Of a stretch of 64,000 nt of DNA, positions 46,281 to 54,506 are shown piece by piece. Position numbers and translations under genes: made by a program. The notes beneath the pieces were generated by a model. The model was not told the origin of the DNA. It saw nothing but the letters and a program-made list of their open reading frames with translations, and made no database searches. Origin of the DNA: Aromatoleum buckelii (GTDB lineage: Bacteria; Pseudomonadota; Gammaproteobacteria; Burkholderiales; Rhodocyclaceae); NCBI RefSeq assembly GCF_012910785.2, contig NZ_WTVH02000010.1, positions 1 to 64,000 of the forward strand. Reading direction: 5' to 3'. Numbering within the stretch: position 1 is the stretch's first letter; every line of letters begins with the position of its first letter.

Positions 46281-46661
46281 ATGGAACAGAAGAACCAGCG
46301 TGGTCAGAACCAGAGCGAGCAGCAACAGCAGGACATCCAGAAGCAGCAGCCCGGCCAGGGCCAAGGCGGTCAGGGCGGTCAAAGGCAGCAGGAGCAAAGC
46401 CAGGGTACCCAGAAGCAACCCGGCCAAGGTCAGGGCAGCCAAGGCGGTCAAAAGCAGCAGGAACAGAGCCAAGGCGCCCAGAAGCAGCCTGGCCAAGGTC
46501 AGGGCGGTCAGCAGCAGCAACACGAGCAGGGCATGGGCACGCAGCGGCAACCCGGCCAAGGACAGGCCGGACAGGGTGGTCAACGGCAGGAAGAGCAAAG
46601 CCAGGGCACCCAAAAGCAGCCTGGTCAGGGACAGGGCGGTTCGAGCCGCGGCAACACCTGA
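46281..46661 (+). CDS. Gln/Gly-rich 23-residue tandem-repeat protein
   Basis: The 126-residue product is almost wholly Gln, Gly, Glu, Lys, Ser and Pro, with no hydrophobic core. A 69-bp/23-residue unit (consensus KQPGQGQGGQGGQRQQEQSQ plus GTQ) repeats four times with a partial fifth copy. It lacks a signal peptide and is highly hydrophilic, so it may behave as a disordered stress protein (hydrophilin-like). The ATG at 46281 has a GGAGA 5 bp upstream; an ATG at 46269 lacks one. The opposite strand reads as a Leu-rich hydrophobic frame, which I regard as an artefact. Function unknown. Confidence 0.6.
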   Translation: MEQKNQRGQNQSEQQQQDIQKQQPGQGQGGQGGQRQQEQSQGTQKQPGQGQGSQGGQKQQEQSQGAQKQPGQGQGGQQQQHEQGMGTQRQPGQGQAGQGGQRQEEQSQGTQKQPGQGQGGSSRGNT

Positions 46662-46707
46662 ACGGGAAAGCGGCAGTAGCGGCGAGCGCCGCTGTTGCAG
46701 CCTGTTC

Positions 46708-46732
46708 GCCGGACCGGTTTCGCCGGTCCGGC
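46708..46732 (+). terminator. Hairpin after the Gln/Gly repeat gene
   Basis: A perfect 10-bp stem, GCCGGACCGG with CCGGTCCGGC, has a TTTCG loop but no T-run. It may stall transcription or stabilise the 3-prime end. Confidence 0.45.
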
Positions 46733-46852
46733 AGCAGCATCGCCGCGGTGGTGCCCGAACCGTGGCAGTCTGACCTTCTTCGTGTTTCATCAGATGGGGT
46801 GATATGGATCTTCATCCCTGTCCGATTCTCAGTCCGCGACAATTCCCATTCC

Positions 46853-47161
46853 TTAAAGATATTTCTGCTCCACCCCTTATTCGTTGCAGAACCGGATGTA
46901 TCCGTCGCGCGCCTTCCAACTCGATATGGGCGGGCAGTCGTCGATCAGAATCACGCCGCCCGTGGCCATGCGTGGCCGCAGGAACTTCAGGGCAACGTAC
47001 GTCGGTTCGGTGAGGTCGGCGTCGATCAGCGCGAGCGAGCACTTCGCCGGCAGCGCCTCGACCGCGAGCGTCGTGATATCGCCCCGGTGCAGGCGAAACT
47101 GCGAAAGTTCAATCTGGCACAGCGAAAGCGGGGAATCAAAGCGGAATTGGAAGCGAACGTC
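46853..47161 (-). pseudogene. Remnant of a TylF/MycF-like SAM methyltransferase
   Basis: Read on the minus strand this segment encodes about 100 residues of a macrocin O-methyltransferase-like protein: FRLHRGDITTLAVEALPAK, then LALIDADLTEPTYVALKFL, then TGGVILIDDCPP (the Asp-Ala-Asp and Asp-Asp motifs bind metal and substrate). The frame starts at a stop codon next to nhaR with no initiation codon, so the SAM-binding half is missing. A TAA at 46877 interrupts RFCNE-GVEQKYL, which continues in the same frame to a second TAA at 46853. Loss of the 5-prime half plus a nonsense codon indicates decay. Confidence 0.6.
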
Positions 47162-47174
47162 TCAGGAGCGCAGG

Positions 47175-48062
47175 TCAGGACCGCTCGGCGGGAAGCAGCA
47201 GTTTGCGTACCACCGGATGTTCGACCTTGCGGTGAGCGAGGATTGCATAGAAATGTTCGACGACGTCCGGGCAACGCCCGAGCAGCGTGAGTCCGCGCGC
47301 CCGCGGCAGTTCGTCGAACGACCATTCGGGTGCCGGGAACGCGCCCAGCCCGCTTTCACCGAACGTGGCGAGGAGCGCGCTGTCCTCGAATTCCCCGACG
47401 ATTCTCGGGCGGATTGCGTGGCGCGCGAGCCAGTCGTCGAGCCGCGCCCGGACCGCAGAGTGGGTCGTCGGCAGCAGCAGTGGCAAATGCGCGAGACAGG
47501 CCGGGAAGTCACCTTCGCGACCGTCGAGCAGCGTCGCCGGTGCATACCATGCGAGCGAAGCTTTTCCGAGGCGATGGCTGAATACCCTGAGGTTCGGATT
47601 CGTCGGCGCGGGGCGGTCGGCGAGCACGACGTCGAGCCGGTGGCGCGCGAGGTCGGCGAGCAGGTCGTCGAAGCTGCTTTCGTGGCACAGCAGCCGCAGG
47701 CCGGGAGTCTGCACCGCCGGCTGCAGCAGATGCCGCACGGCGAGCTTCGGCAGGCTGTCGGCAATGCCGACGCTGAGCCGCACGCCGGGTTCCGCAGCCG
47801 CTTCCCGCACCGCCGCCGGCAGCGCTTCGGCGAGTTGGAAAATCTGCTCGGCGTAGCGCACGGCGGTCGCGCCGGCTTCGGTCAGCTCGATGCCGCGGCC
47901 CGCCGAGCGGAAAAGGGTGTGACCAAGCGAATGCTCGAGCTCTCGCACTTGCGTGCTGACGGTCTGGATCGCCATGTCGAGGCGCTCCGCAGCGCGCGCG
48001 ATCCCGCCTTCCTTGGAGGCGACCCAGAAATAGTAGAGGTGTCGAAAATTGATGGGATACAT
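47175..48062 (-). CDS. nhaR: LysR-type transcriptional activator, NhaR-like
   Basis: The 295-residue regulator has an N-terminal winged helix (NFRHLYYFWVASKEGGIARA, then AIQTVSTQVRELEHSLGHTL near residue 33) and a C-terminal effector domain (RLSVGIADSLPKLAVRHLL near residue 93). The NFRHLYYFW start is characteristic of NhaR, which senses sodium and pH in enterics and activates nhaA. No antiporter gene is in the window, so the target here is unknown. It is divergent from the HPF-like gene, across an inverted repeat. Confidence 0.85.
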   Translation of the reverse strand: MYPINFRHLYYFWVASKEGGIARAAERLDMAIQTVSTQVRELEHSLGHTLFRSAGRGIELTEAGATAVRYAEQIFQLAEALPAAVREAAAEPGVRLSVGIADSLPKLAVRHLLQPAVQTPGLRLLCHESSFDDLLADLARHRLDVVLADRPAPTNPNLRVFSHRLGKASLAWYAPATLLDGREGDFPACLAHLPLLLPTTHSAVRARLDDWLARHAIRPRIVGEFEDSALLATFGESGLGAFPAPEWSFDELPRARGLTLLGRCPDVVEHFYAILAHRKVEHPVVRKLLLPAERS

Positions 48063-48067
48063 CGTTG

Positions 48068-48118
48068 ACTTCCTTTTTTACGAAGTGAAGCTACGCCAAA
48101 TTAAGCTTCAAAGGAAGT
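48068..48118. promoter_or_regulatory. Inverted repeat between nhaR and the HPF-like gene
   Basis: ACTTCCTTT (48068-48076) and AAAGGAAGT (48110-48118) form a perfect 9-bp inverted repeat; GAAGCT/AAGCTTC repeats lie inside. The position over the divergent start region is typical of a LysR-type operator. Confidence 0.45.
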
Positions 48119-48166
48119 TGGATGTGAACTATTGTCGTCGGGTCATTACCCCCCAGGAGGATTACG

Positions 48167-48472
48167 ATGGAGGTGCAAATCGAATCCGGCCGCGCTGCCG
48201 GCATGCGGTTGAGGAACGCGATCGAGGCCCGGCTGCGTTTTGCGCTGCGCCGCCTGTCATGGCTCGTTCCCCATGCGACCGTGCGCCTGTCCGACCTGGA
48301 GCGGGACGCCGGAAGCCCGGACAAGTGCTGTGAGGTCAGGCTGAAAGTGGTCGGCACGCGGGATGTCGTGGTCAGCGCGATCGCGCGCGACTGGTTGCAG
48401 TCGATCGATGACGCGTTGAAAGGCGCGGTGCGACGGCTCGAGCGGCAATACCGGCGCACGTACGCCGCGTGA
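48167..48472 (+). CDS. HPF/RaiA-family ribosome-associated protein
   Basis: The 101-residue protein fits the sigma-54 modulation/ribosome hibernation fold: an N-terminal strand (MEVQIESGRAAG), an amphipathic helix (LRNAIEARLRFALRRLSW), then strands VRLSDLERDAGSPDK and EVRLKVVG, then a second helix (DWLQSIDDALKGAVRRLERQ). It lacks the long C-terminal dimer domain, so it would be a short HPF-like protein. AGGAGG is 6 bp from the ATG. Some residues of the classical HPF basic patch are changed, so ribosome binding remains an inference. Confidence 0.72.
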   Translation: MEVQIESGRAAGMRLRNAIEARLRFALRRLSWLVPHATVRLSDLERDAGSPDKCCEVRLKVVGTRDVVVSAIARDWLQSIDDALKGAVRRLERQYRRTYAA

Positions 48473-48548
48473 CGCGCGACCGACGCGCCACGAAGGCCGT
48501 TGGCGCCCTACAGTTTTCCCGAATTCAATCGACAGGAGTTCCTGCTAC

Positions 48549-49403
48549 ATGAAACGCGTTTTCCTCACCTTTTTCGCCCTCGTGCTGAGCATGGGCCTGG
48601 CGTTGCCCGACGCCGAGGCAAAACGTCTCGGCAGCGGAAAATCCTTCGGCACTCAGCGTGATGCGACGACGCAGGCTCCCACGGCGCCGATGGCACGTGG
48701 CGCCGACACGACCCCGAATGCGGCCGCGACGGCGGGGCAGGCCGCAAAGAAGAGCAGCTGGATGGGTCCGCTGGCCGGCCTCGCCGCAGGCCTCGGCCTC
48801 GCGGCGCTCGCTTCGCATCTGGGCATGGGCGAGGGACTTGCGAACATTCTGATGATCGCGCTGCTGGCGATGGCCGCGTTCGCCGTCTTCCGCCTCGTGA
48901 TGCGCAAACGCTCGACAGCGCCGGCGATGCAGTATGCCGGAGCGGCGGCGGGCGGCGGCACGGTCTCGATGCCGGGGCCGGCTTCGTCACCGGCTGCGGC
49001 TGCGCCTGCGCGTTCCGACGTCGGCATGCTTCCCGCAGGATTCGACGCGGAGGCGTTCGTGCGCCAGGCGAAGCTCAACTTCGTGCGCTTGCAGGCGGCG
49101 AACGACGCGCGCAACCTCGATGACCTTCGTGAGTTCGTCACGCCGGAGATGTTCGCGGAGCTGCAAATGCAGATCCAGGAGCGCGGCGACGCCGTTCAGC
49201 GCACTGAAGTCGTCGACTTGCATGCCGAGGTCGTCGGCTACGCCGAGGAGGCGCAGCGTCACCTCGTCAGCGTGCGTTTCCACGGCCTGATCCGCGAAGA
49301 AGCGGGAGCGGCGCCGGTCGAGTTCGACGAACGGTGGCATCTCGCGAAAGCTTTCGACGGCAGCCGGGGTTGGGTCGTCGCCGGGATTCAGCAGTCGCAT
49401 TGA
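48549..49403 (+). CDS. Tim44-domain exported protein
   Basis: The 284-residue product has an N-terminal signal or anchor (residues 1-24), a Ser/Thr/Ala linker, a Gly-rich hydrophobic segment (WMGPLAGLAAGLGLAALASH then LANILMIALLAMAAFAVFRL), and a C-terminal Tim44-like domain from about 160 (FVRQAKLNFVRLQAANDARN then FVTPEMFAELQMQIQER). The bacterial Tim44 family has an unknown envelope role. ACAGGAG precedes the ATG by 8 bp. Confidence 0.82.
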   Translation: MKRVFLTFFALVLSMGLALPDAEAKRLGSGKSFGTQRDATTQAPTAPMARGADTTPNAAATAGQAAKKSSWMGPLAGLAAGLGLAALASHLGMGEGLANILMIALLAMAAFAVFRLVMRKRSTAPAMQYAGAAAGGGTVSMPGPASSPAAAAPARSDVGMLPAGFDAEAFVRQAKLNFVRLQAANDARNLDDLREFVTPEMFAELQMQIQERGDAVQRTEVVDLHAEVVGYAEEAQRHLVSVRFHGLIREEAGAAPVEFDERWHLAKAFDGSRGWVVAGIQQSH

Positions 49404-49455
49404 CGCGACTCGGGCGGGCAAAGCGCTCTCTGCAGGTTCTGCCCGCCGAAACTGT

Positions 49456-49956
49456 TCAAGCCTTGCGTTTGCGCGACGCGAAAGGACGGCGCCATTGGCC
49501 GGGGCGCTTGGCCGGGCGTTGCGTGTCGTCGTCCGCGGTCTTGGGTTTCGGCACCAGCATGTTCTTGCCCGCGCCTTGTCCCGCGCTGCGGTGCGTGAGG
49601 ATCGCTTGCGCCAGTTGCTCCTCGGTGAGCACGATCGGAGCGTGTTTCCCGGCAGGCTCGTACGCCGAGAGCTTTTCCCGCACGCTGAAGATGCGTTCTG
49701 CGGTTTCGGCTTTCCTCGGTTGGCCGGCCATGATCTTCTGCGCGTCCGGCGTCAGCGTGAAGCGGCCGTCCACCTCATCGATCAGGCCGTGTGTCGAGAG
49801 GCGGTGAAAGGCGTCGCCCAGTTTCGTTTCGGAAGGGATGGAGCCTTGGATCAGATCGGCCGCGGCCATGATTTCGGCGAGTTCGGCCGGCCGTCGTTTC
49901 GAAGACAGGGCCAGGGCGAGCAGGAGGAGCGCATCAACATCGTGGACGGGGTGCAT
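49456..49956 (-). CDS. Hypothetical protein, winged-helix-like
   Basis: This 166-residue protein begins MHPVHDVDALLLLALALSSK and has a helical, wHTH-like core (LGDAFHRLSTHGLIDEVDGRFTL shape) suggestive of a winged helix. It ends in a strongly basic tail (KRPGQWRRPFASRKRKA), as in nucleic-acid-binding proteins. I do not recognise a family. The ATG at 49956 is preferred because the upstream frame is low-complexity and un-family-like; a longer start to 50091 cannot be excluded. Confidence 0.6.
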   Translation of the reverse strand: MHPVHDVDALLLLALALSSKRRPAELAEIMAAADLIQGSIPSETKLGDAFHRLSTHGLIDEVDGRFTLTPDAQKIMAGQPRKAETAERIFSVREKLSAYEPAGKHAPIVLTEEQLAQAILTHRSAGQGAGKNMLVPKPKTADDDTQRPAKRPGQWRRPFASRKRKA

Positions 49957-50181
49957 CGAAAAACCTTTGAAAACCTGCGGAAGAAAAACTGTCCGGCGCA
50001 GCGCGCCGAACGTGACGGTACGGAGGAGCAAACAGGCCGGCAACGTGACGGGGCCTTCCGGAGGGTGGGAGTGTAAGGGCTGGCGCGCCAATGCCGAGCC
50101 CGATTCGCGATTCGACGTCGAGCGTCGTCCGCACCGGGGTTTCGAGGCAGCGGCGCACCTCGATGAAAATTGTCAGCGTCT

Positions 50182-52365
50182 TCAGGCCTCGTCCTTCGGG
50201 TTCAGCACCGCTTGGTTGACGATCACGCGCGCGTCGACGATCGCATACCCGTCCTCGTAGAGGATCACCGGGTTGAGATCGAGCTCGGCGAGCTGCGGAT
50301 ACGCGGCGACGATGCTAGACACTTTCAGCAGCAGGTCGACGAGCGCTTCCTTGTCGATGGGCGCGTCGCCGCGCGCGCCCTCGAGGATCCGGCGCGACCT
50401 GATCTGATCGACCATCGACCGCGCGGCATAACGCGACAGTGGAATCGCGCGGAAGGCGACGTCTTCTAGGATCTCGACGAATATGCCGCCGAGGCCGAAC
50501 ATCAGCACCGGGCCGAAGATCGGGTCGCGGCTGACGCCGATGATGACTTCGATACCCTTGCGTGCCATCGGCGTGACCAGCACGCCCTTGATGTCGGCAG
50601 AGGGTTTGTACGCATGGCAGGAGCCGATGATCTGGTCGAAGGCTTCGCGCAAGGCCGCCCTGCCGTGCAGATTCAGCTTGACGCCGCCGGCGTCGGACTT
50701 GTGCAGGATGTCCTTCGACACGACTTTCATCACGAGCGGCCGGTCGCCGAAGCGGCCGGCGACTTCGTCGAGTTCGTCGAGATCGCGCACCAGCGCTTCG
50801 GCGGGCACGTCGACGCCGTGCGCCCGCAACAGCGTCTTGGCTTCGAACTCGAACAGGTCGCGGGCCTCCGCCTGGGCGGCGGCGAAAATCCCCAGCGTCG
50901 CATCGTTCGGCATCATTGCCGGCAGCGGCGCCTCGTTCGCGGCATCCCGGAGATACACGCCGCGTTCGCCGAGCGCCGCGAGGACGCGCACCGCGTATTC
51001 GATCGACGTGTACACCGGTAGGCCGGCTTCGTGCAGGCGGCGCAGCGCTGGCGGTTTGACCGGCGCGTAGAGGCTATACACGACGACCGGCTTGTCGATC
51101 CGGCGCGCGAGCTCGATCATCGACTCGGCGCCGCGCATTTCGCCGCCGAGCAGGTCCTCGGCAAAACGGATGTGGTAGCCGCCGAACATGCCGACGAGGA
51201 ACACCGCGTCGACGTTGTCGTCGTCGGCGACGATCGCCAGGCAGTCGGCAAGCAGCGCAGGGTTGGCGTCGCTGCTGCCGGCCACATCCACCGGGTTCAC
51301 CGGCGAAGCCTGCGGCAGCAGGATCGCGCCGAGGCGCTTTTTCGTCGCCTCGCCCAGTTCTGCGAGCTCCAGCCCGGCTTCGATAATGCGGTCGGAGGCG
51401 ATCGTCGCCTGGCCACCGCCATCCGAAACCACCGCCACGCGCTTGCCCGGCGCCTGCTGCAACAGGCCCAGCCCTTCGGCGACCGGCAGGATCTCGTTCG
51501 AATGCTGCACGACGCTGACGCCGACCTGCCGCAGCAGGTCGACCGTCATCGCGTAGCTGCCGGCGAGCGCGCCGGTATGGGAGCTCGCCGCCTTCTTGCC
51601 CTGCTCGGTCGCGCCGGATTTGTACACGACGACCGGCTTGACGGCGGTGATTTCGCGCGCGTTATGCAGGAAGCGTTGGCCGTCGCGGAAGCCTTCGACG
51701 TAGAACGTCGCGACCCGGGTGTCGGGATCCTCACCGAGGTAGCGCAGATAGTCGTTGAAGCCGATATCGGTCTGGTTGCCCGGGCCGACATAGGTGCTGA
51801 AGCCGACATGGCCGTTGTGCTCGGCTTCGAGCACCAGCGACAGCAGCATGTTGCCGGACTGCGAGATGAAGCCGATGTTGCCCGGCTTGACGTTCGCCAG
51901 CGCGAGCAGATTGACCTTCTTGTGCAGGTTGAACATGCCCGAAGTGTTGGGCCCGATGAGGCGCACGCCGCCTTCGCGCGCCGCGGCCAGCACCTGCTGT
52001 TCGAGCCGCGCGCCGGCCGGGCCGGTCTCGCGGAAACCGCTCGCGAGGATGGCCGCGCCCTTGACGCCTTTGCGGCCGCAATCGGCGACGAGGCCCGGCA
52101 CCGTCGCGGCCGGCGTGCAGATCAGCGCGAGGTCGACCGGGCCGGGAATGTCGTCGAGCGTCGCATAGGTCCTGACGCCGAGCAAATTGTCCACTTTCGG
52201 GTTGATCGGGTAGATCGCGCCCGGGTAGCCATCCTTGATCAACCCGACCATCGCCTTGTAGCCGCGCTTGGTGGGATCGGTCGAAGCGCCGATGATCGCG
52301 ATCGAGCCGGGGGCGAGGAAATCGTGCAGGGGGCTGGTTCTGGGCAACGGCGGGGCGAGGTCCAT
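50182..52365 (-). CDS. ADP-forming acyl-CoA synthetase (fused alpha-beta)
   Basis: The 727-residue enzyme reversibly converts acyl-CoA, ADP and phosphate to carboxylate, CoA and ATP. Residues 1-460 hold the CoA-binding and ligase domains (IAIIGASTDPTKRGY near residue 24, IGPNTSGMFN near 138 and the phosphohistidine-type motif SHTGALAGSYAM near 270). Residues 500-727 form an ATP-grasp domain (FEAKTLLRAHGVDVP near 510, VMKVVSKDILHKSDAGGV near 556). It is separated by 1 bp from the enoyl-CoA hydratase gene upstream, so they form one transcript. Substrate identity is unknown. Confidence 0.9.
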   Translation of the reverse strand: MDLAPPLPRTSPLHDFLAPGSIAIIGASTDPTKRGYKAMVGLIKDGYPGAIYPINPKVDNLLGVRTYATLDDIPGPVDLALICTPAATVPGLVADCGRKGVKGAAILASGFRETGPAGARLEQQVLAAAREGGVRLIGPNTSGMFNLHKKVNLLALANVKPGNIGFISQSGNMLLSLVLEAEHNGHVGFSTYVGPGNQTDIGFNDYLRYLGEDPDTRVATFYVEGFRDGQRFLHNAREITAVKPVVVYKSGATEQGKKAASSHTGALAGSYAMTVDLLRQVGVSVVQHSNEILPVAEGLGLLQQAPGKRVAVVSDGGGQATIASDRIIEAGLELAELGEATKKRLGAILLPQASPVNPVDVAGSSDANPALLADCLAIVADDDNVDAVFLVGMFGGYHIRFAEDLLGGEMRGAESMIELARRIDKPVVVYSLYAPVKPPALRRLHEAGLPVYTSIEYAVRVLAALGERGVYLRDAANEAPLPAMMPNDATLGIFAAAQAEARDLFEFEAKTLLRAHGVDVPAEALVRDLDELDEVAGRFGDRPLVMKVVSKDILHKSDAGGVKLNLHGRAALREAFDQIIGSCHAYKPSADIKGVLVTPMARKGIEVIIGVSRDPIFGPVLMFGLGGIFVEILEDVAFRAIPLSRYAARSMVDQIRSRRILEGARGDAPIDKEALVDLLLKVSSIVAAYPQLAELDLNPVILYEDGYAIVDARVIVNQAVLNPKDEA

Positions 52366-52366
52366 G

Positions 52367-53149
52367 TCATTCTCCCCGGAAAACCGGCGCGCGCTTTTCG
52401 GCGAAGGCGTCCACGCCCTCCTGCCAGTCGCGCGTCGTGCCGACGAACATCATGCCTTCGAGCTCGGCAGTCAGCGCGGCATCGAGCGTGCGCTCGGCCG
52501 CCATGTTCAGTTGCTCCTTCGCGAGCTGCATCGAAAACGGCGCCTTGCCCGCGATCCGGCGCGCGAAGTCGCGCGCGGAGTCGAGGAAGCCTTCGTCGGG
52601 CAGGGCGCGGTTCGCGAGTCCGATGCGCACCGCTTCGGCGCCGCCGATGCGCTCGCCGAGGAATACCAGCTCGCGCGCTTTCGCCAGCCCGACGAGGCGT
52701 GGCAGCAGGTAGGTGACGCCGCCGCCGAGGAAGTTGCCGATCGAGATTTCCGGCAAGCCGATCTGTGCGCTTTCGGCCATCAGCACGAAGTCAGAAGCGA
52801 TCGCCATTTCGGCTCCGGCGCCGAGCGCGAAGCCGTTGACCGCGGCGATCACCGGCTTGCCGAGCTGCAACAGCCGCTTGCACACTTTCTGCTCGCCCTG
52901 CAGGTACTGGCGGCGCTCGAACGGCGTGCGGCCCGCCTTGTGTTCCTTGAGGTCGGCGCCGACGCAGAACGCGCGGCCTTCGCCGGTGAGCAGCACGACG
53001 CGCGCATCGGGGTCGGCTTCGGCGCGGCTCAGTGCCGCGTTGAGTTCGTCATATAGCTGCGCGGTCACCGCGTTGAGCCGGTGCGGGCGGTTCAGCCGGA
53101 TCTCGGCAATGCCGTCCGTCATGTCGTACAGGATCGTCTCGTAATTCAT
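52367..53149 (-). CDS. Enoyl-CoA hydratase/isomerase family protein
   Basis: This 260-residue crotonase-fold enzyme acts on enoyl-CoA thioesters. It has the CoA-binding LNRPHRLNAVTAQLYDEL near residue 18, the oxyanion loop AFCVGADLKEHKAG near residue 61, and the NGFALGAGAEMAIASDFVLM segment near 105 with Gly-Ala-Gly. The second catalytic Glu position lies in GLPEISIGNFLGGG near residue 130. The ATG at 53149 is preferred because homology begins there. Its product may feed the synthetase encoded downstream. Confidence 0.93.
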   Translation of the reverse strand: MNYETILYDMTDGIAEIRLNRPHRLNAVTAQLYDELNAALSRAEADPDARVVLLTGEGRAFCVGADLKEHKAGRTPFERRQYLQGEQKVCKRLLQLGKPVIAAVNGFALGAGAEMAIASDFVLMAESAQIGLPEISIGNFLGGGVTYLLPRLVGLAKARELVFLGERIGGAEAVRIGLANRALPDEGFLDSARDFARRIAGKAPFSMQLAKEQLNMAAERTLDAALTAELEGMMFVGTTRDWQEGVDAFAEKRAPVFRGE

Positions 53150-53402
53150 GCTTGTCCCTGGGGCAGGTTGGGGGCTCGAACGGGGGATGGAGCGCGGGTG
53201 CGGCGCCAGCCGGGCGCTACGACCATTATCGGCCGTTGCCGACATGCGCCAAAACGGAACTCGACAGCGACCTGCGCTTTTTCGGTCAGTCCGCGCGCGG
53301 GTCGAACGTCGCGGGCAGCGACCTGCGCGACAGTGCGGGACACGCCCCGCCGCCTGATCAGCGCCTGCGGCCAGCTGCCCTTCAACGCGCCGGCGTCCTG
53401 AT

Positions 53403-54506
53403 TCACTCCGGCAGTGCGAGGTCCGCGATCACCGCGGCGAGGAACCGCGCCGCTTCGCCGCCGGTCACGGCGCGGTGGTCGAACGTGAGACTCAGCGGCA
53501 GCACGCGGCGCACGGCCGGGGTGCCGTCGATCGCGAGCACCTGCTGGTGCACGCGGCCGGCGCCGAGAATCGCGACGGTCGGCGGCATGACGATCGGCGC
53601 CGCGTACTTGCCGGCGATCATGCCGAAGTTCGACAGGGTGATCGTGTTGCCGCGCAGTTCGTCGGCCGGGATTTTGCGTGCGATGACGTCGGCGCGCATC
53701 CGGTCCAGGCCGCGGCGCAGGTCGTTCGCGTCGCGGTTCGCGACGTCGCGCAACACCGGCACGAACAGTCCTTCGGCGAGGTCGATCGCGATGCCGACGT
53801 CGATCTTCTCGAGCAAGCGGCGCCCCATCGTGTGGCTCTCGTACCACGCGTTGAGCGCCGGCTCGGCCCGGCAGCCTGCGACCAGCGCGCGCACGAGGCG
53901 GATCGTGACGTCGCTGTCCGGCAGCCACGCGTCGATGTCGGCGTCGTCGACGACCGTCGCGCCCGCCACTTCGCTTTGCGCGAGCGCCATGTTGCGCGCC
54001 ATCGCCCGCCGCACGCCGCGCAGAATCTCCGGCGGCCCGACGTCGGCGAGGATCTTCGCGACCCGCTGCACGTCCGCCGTCGTGATCAGGCCGTCAGGCC
54101 CCGACGGTGTGACCATCTCGAGTTCGACGTTGAGCTGGCGCGCGAGCGCGCGCACTGCAGGCGTCGCCTTGATCGCCGCCGTGCCGCCGCCGACAGGTGC
54201 CGGAGCTTCCTGCGCGAGCTGGTGGCCGACCTGCACTTCACCGACCACGGTGCCGGCGTCGCTGTCTTCGGCGGTGCCGGCAAAACCGACCAGCGGCGCG
54301 CCGACATGCACGATCTGTCCCGGCTGGCCGAACAGCTTCTCGATGCGGCCCGAATGCGGCGAAGGGATCTCGACGATCGCCTTGGCCGTCTCCACCGACA
54401 GCAGCGGCCGGTCCGCCTCGATCTCGTCGCCGGCCGCGACGTGCCATTCGACGATCTCCGCTTCCTGCAGGCCTTCGCCCAGGTCGGGCAGTTTGAAGAT
54501 CTTCAT
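53403..54506 (-). CDS. 2-oxoacid dehydrogenase E2 component (acyltransferase)
   Basis: The 367-residue protein has one lipoyl domain with the lipoyl Lys in VETAKAIVEIPSPH near residue 43, a peripheral-subunit binding segment (ATPAVRALARQLNVEL near residue 118), and a catalytic core ending LTFDHRAVTGGEAARF with the HxxxDG-like catalytic His near residue 345. The short, single-lipoyl layout is that of bacterial acetoin/branched-chain/PDH-type complexes with a separate E1alpha and E1beta. It overlaps the E1beta stop by 4 bp. No E3 gene accompanies it. Confidence 0.93.
   Translation of the reverse strand: MKIFKLPDLGEGLQEAEIVEWHVAAGDEIEADRPLLSVETAKAIVEIPSPHSGRIEKLFGQPGQIVHVGAPLVGFAGTAEDSDAGTVVGEVQVGHQLAQEAPAPVGGGTAAIKATPAVRALARQLNVELEMVTPSGPDGLITTADVQRVAKILADVGPPEILRGVRRAMARNMALAQSEVAGATVVDDADIDAWLPDSDVTIRLVRALVAGCRAEPALNAWYESHTMGRRLLEKIDVGIAIDLAEGLFVPVLRDVANRDANDLRRGLDRMRADVIARKIPADELRGNTITLSNFGMIAGKYAAPIVMPPTVAILGAGRVHQQVLAIDGTPAVRRVLPLSLTFDHRAVTGGEAARFLAAVIADLALPE

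Noticed and set aside
46350..46650. 69-bp repeats that might look like a CRISPR array
   Set aside because: They are directly adjacent coding repeats without spacers, in one reading frame, and imperfect.
45660..46790. A Leu-rich, apparently membrane-spanning minus-strand frame across mlaC and the Gln/Gly gene
   Set aside because: The hydrophobic repeats are the reverse reading of the CAG/GGN repeats; mlaC and the Gln/Gly frame have ribosome sites, this one does not.
51031..52716. A 561-codon plus-strand frame opposite the ADP-forming synthetase
   Set aside because: It is a shadow of a well-recognised gene, with no motif of its own.
53150..53402. Possible extra gene between the enoyl-CoA hydratase and E2
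   Set aside because: No frame in the 253-bp gap has a plausible start, ribosome site or recognisable protein; it looks like non-coding spacer.
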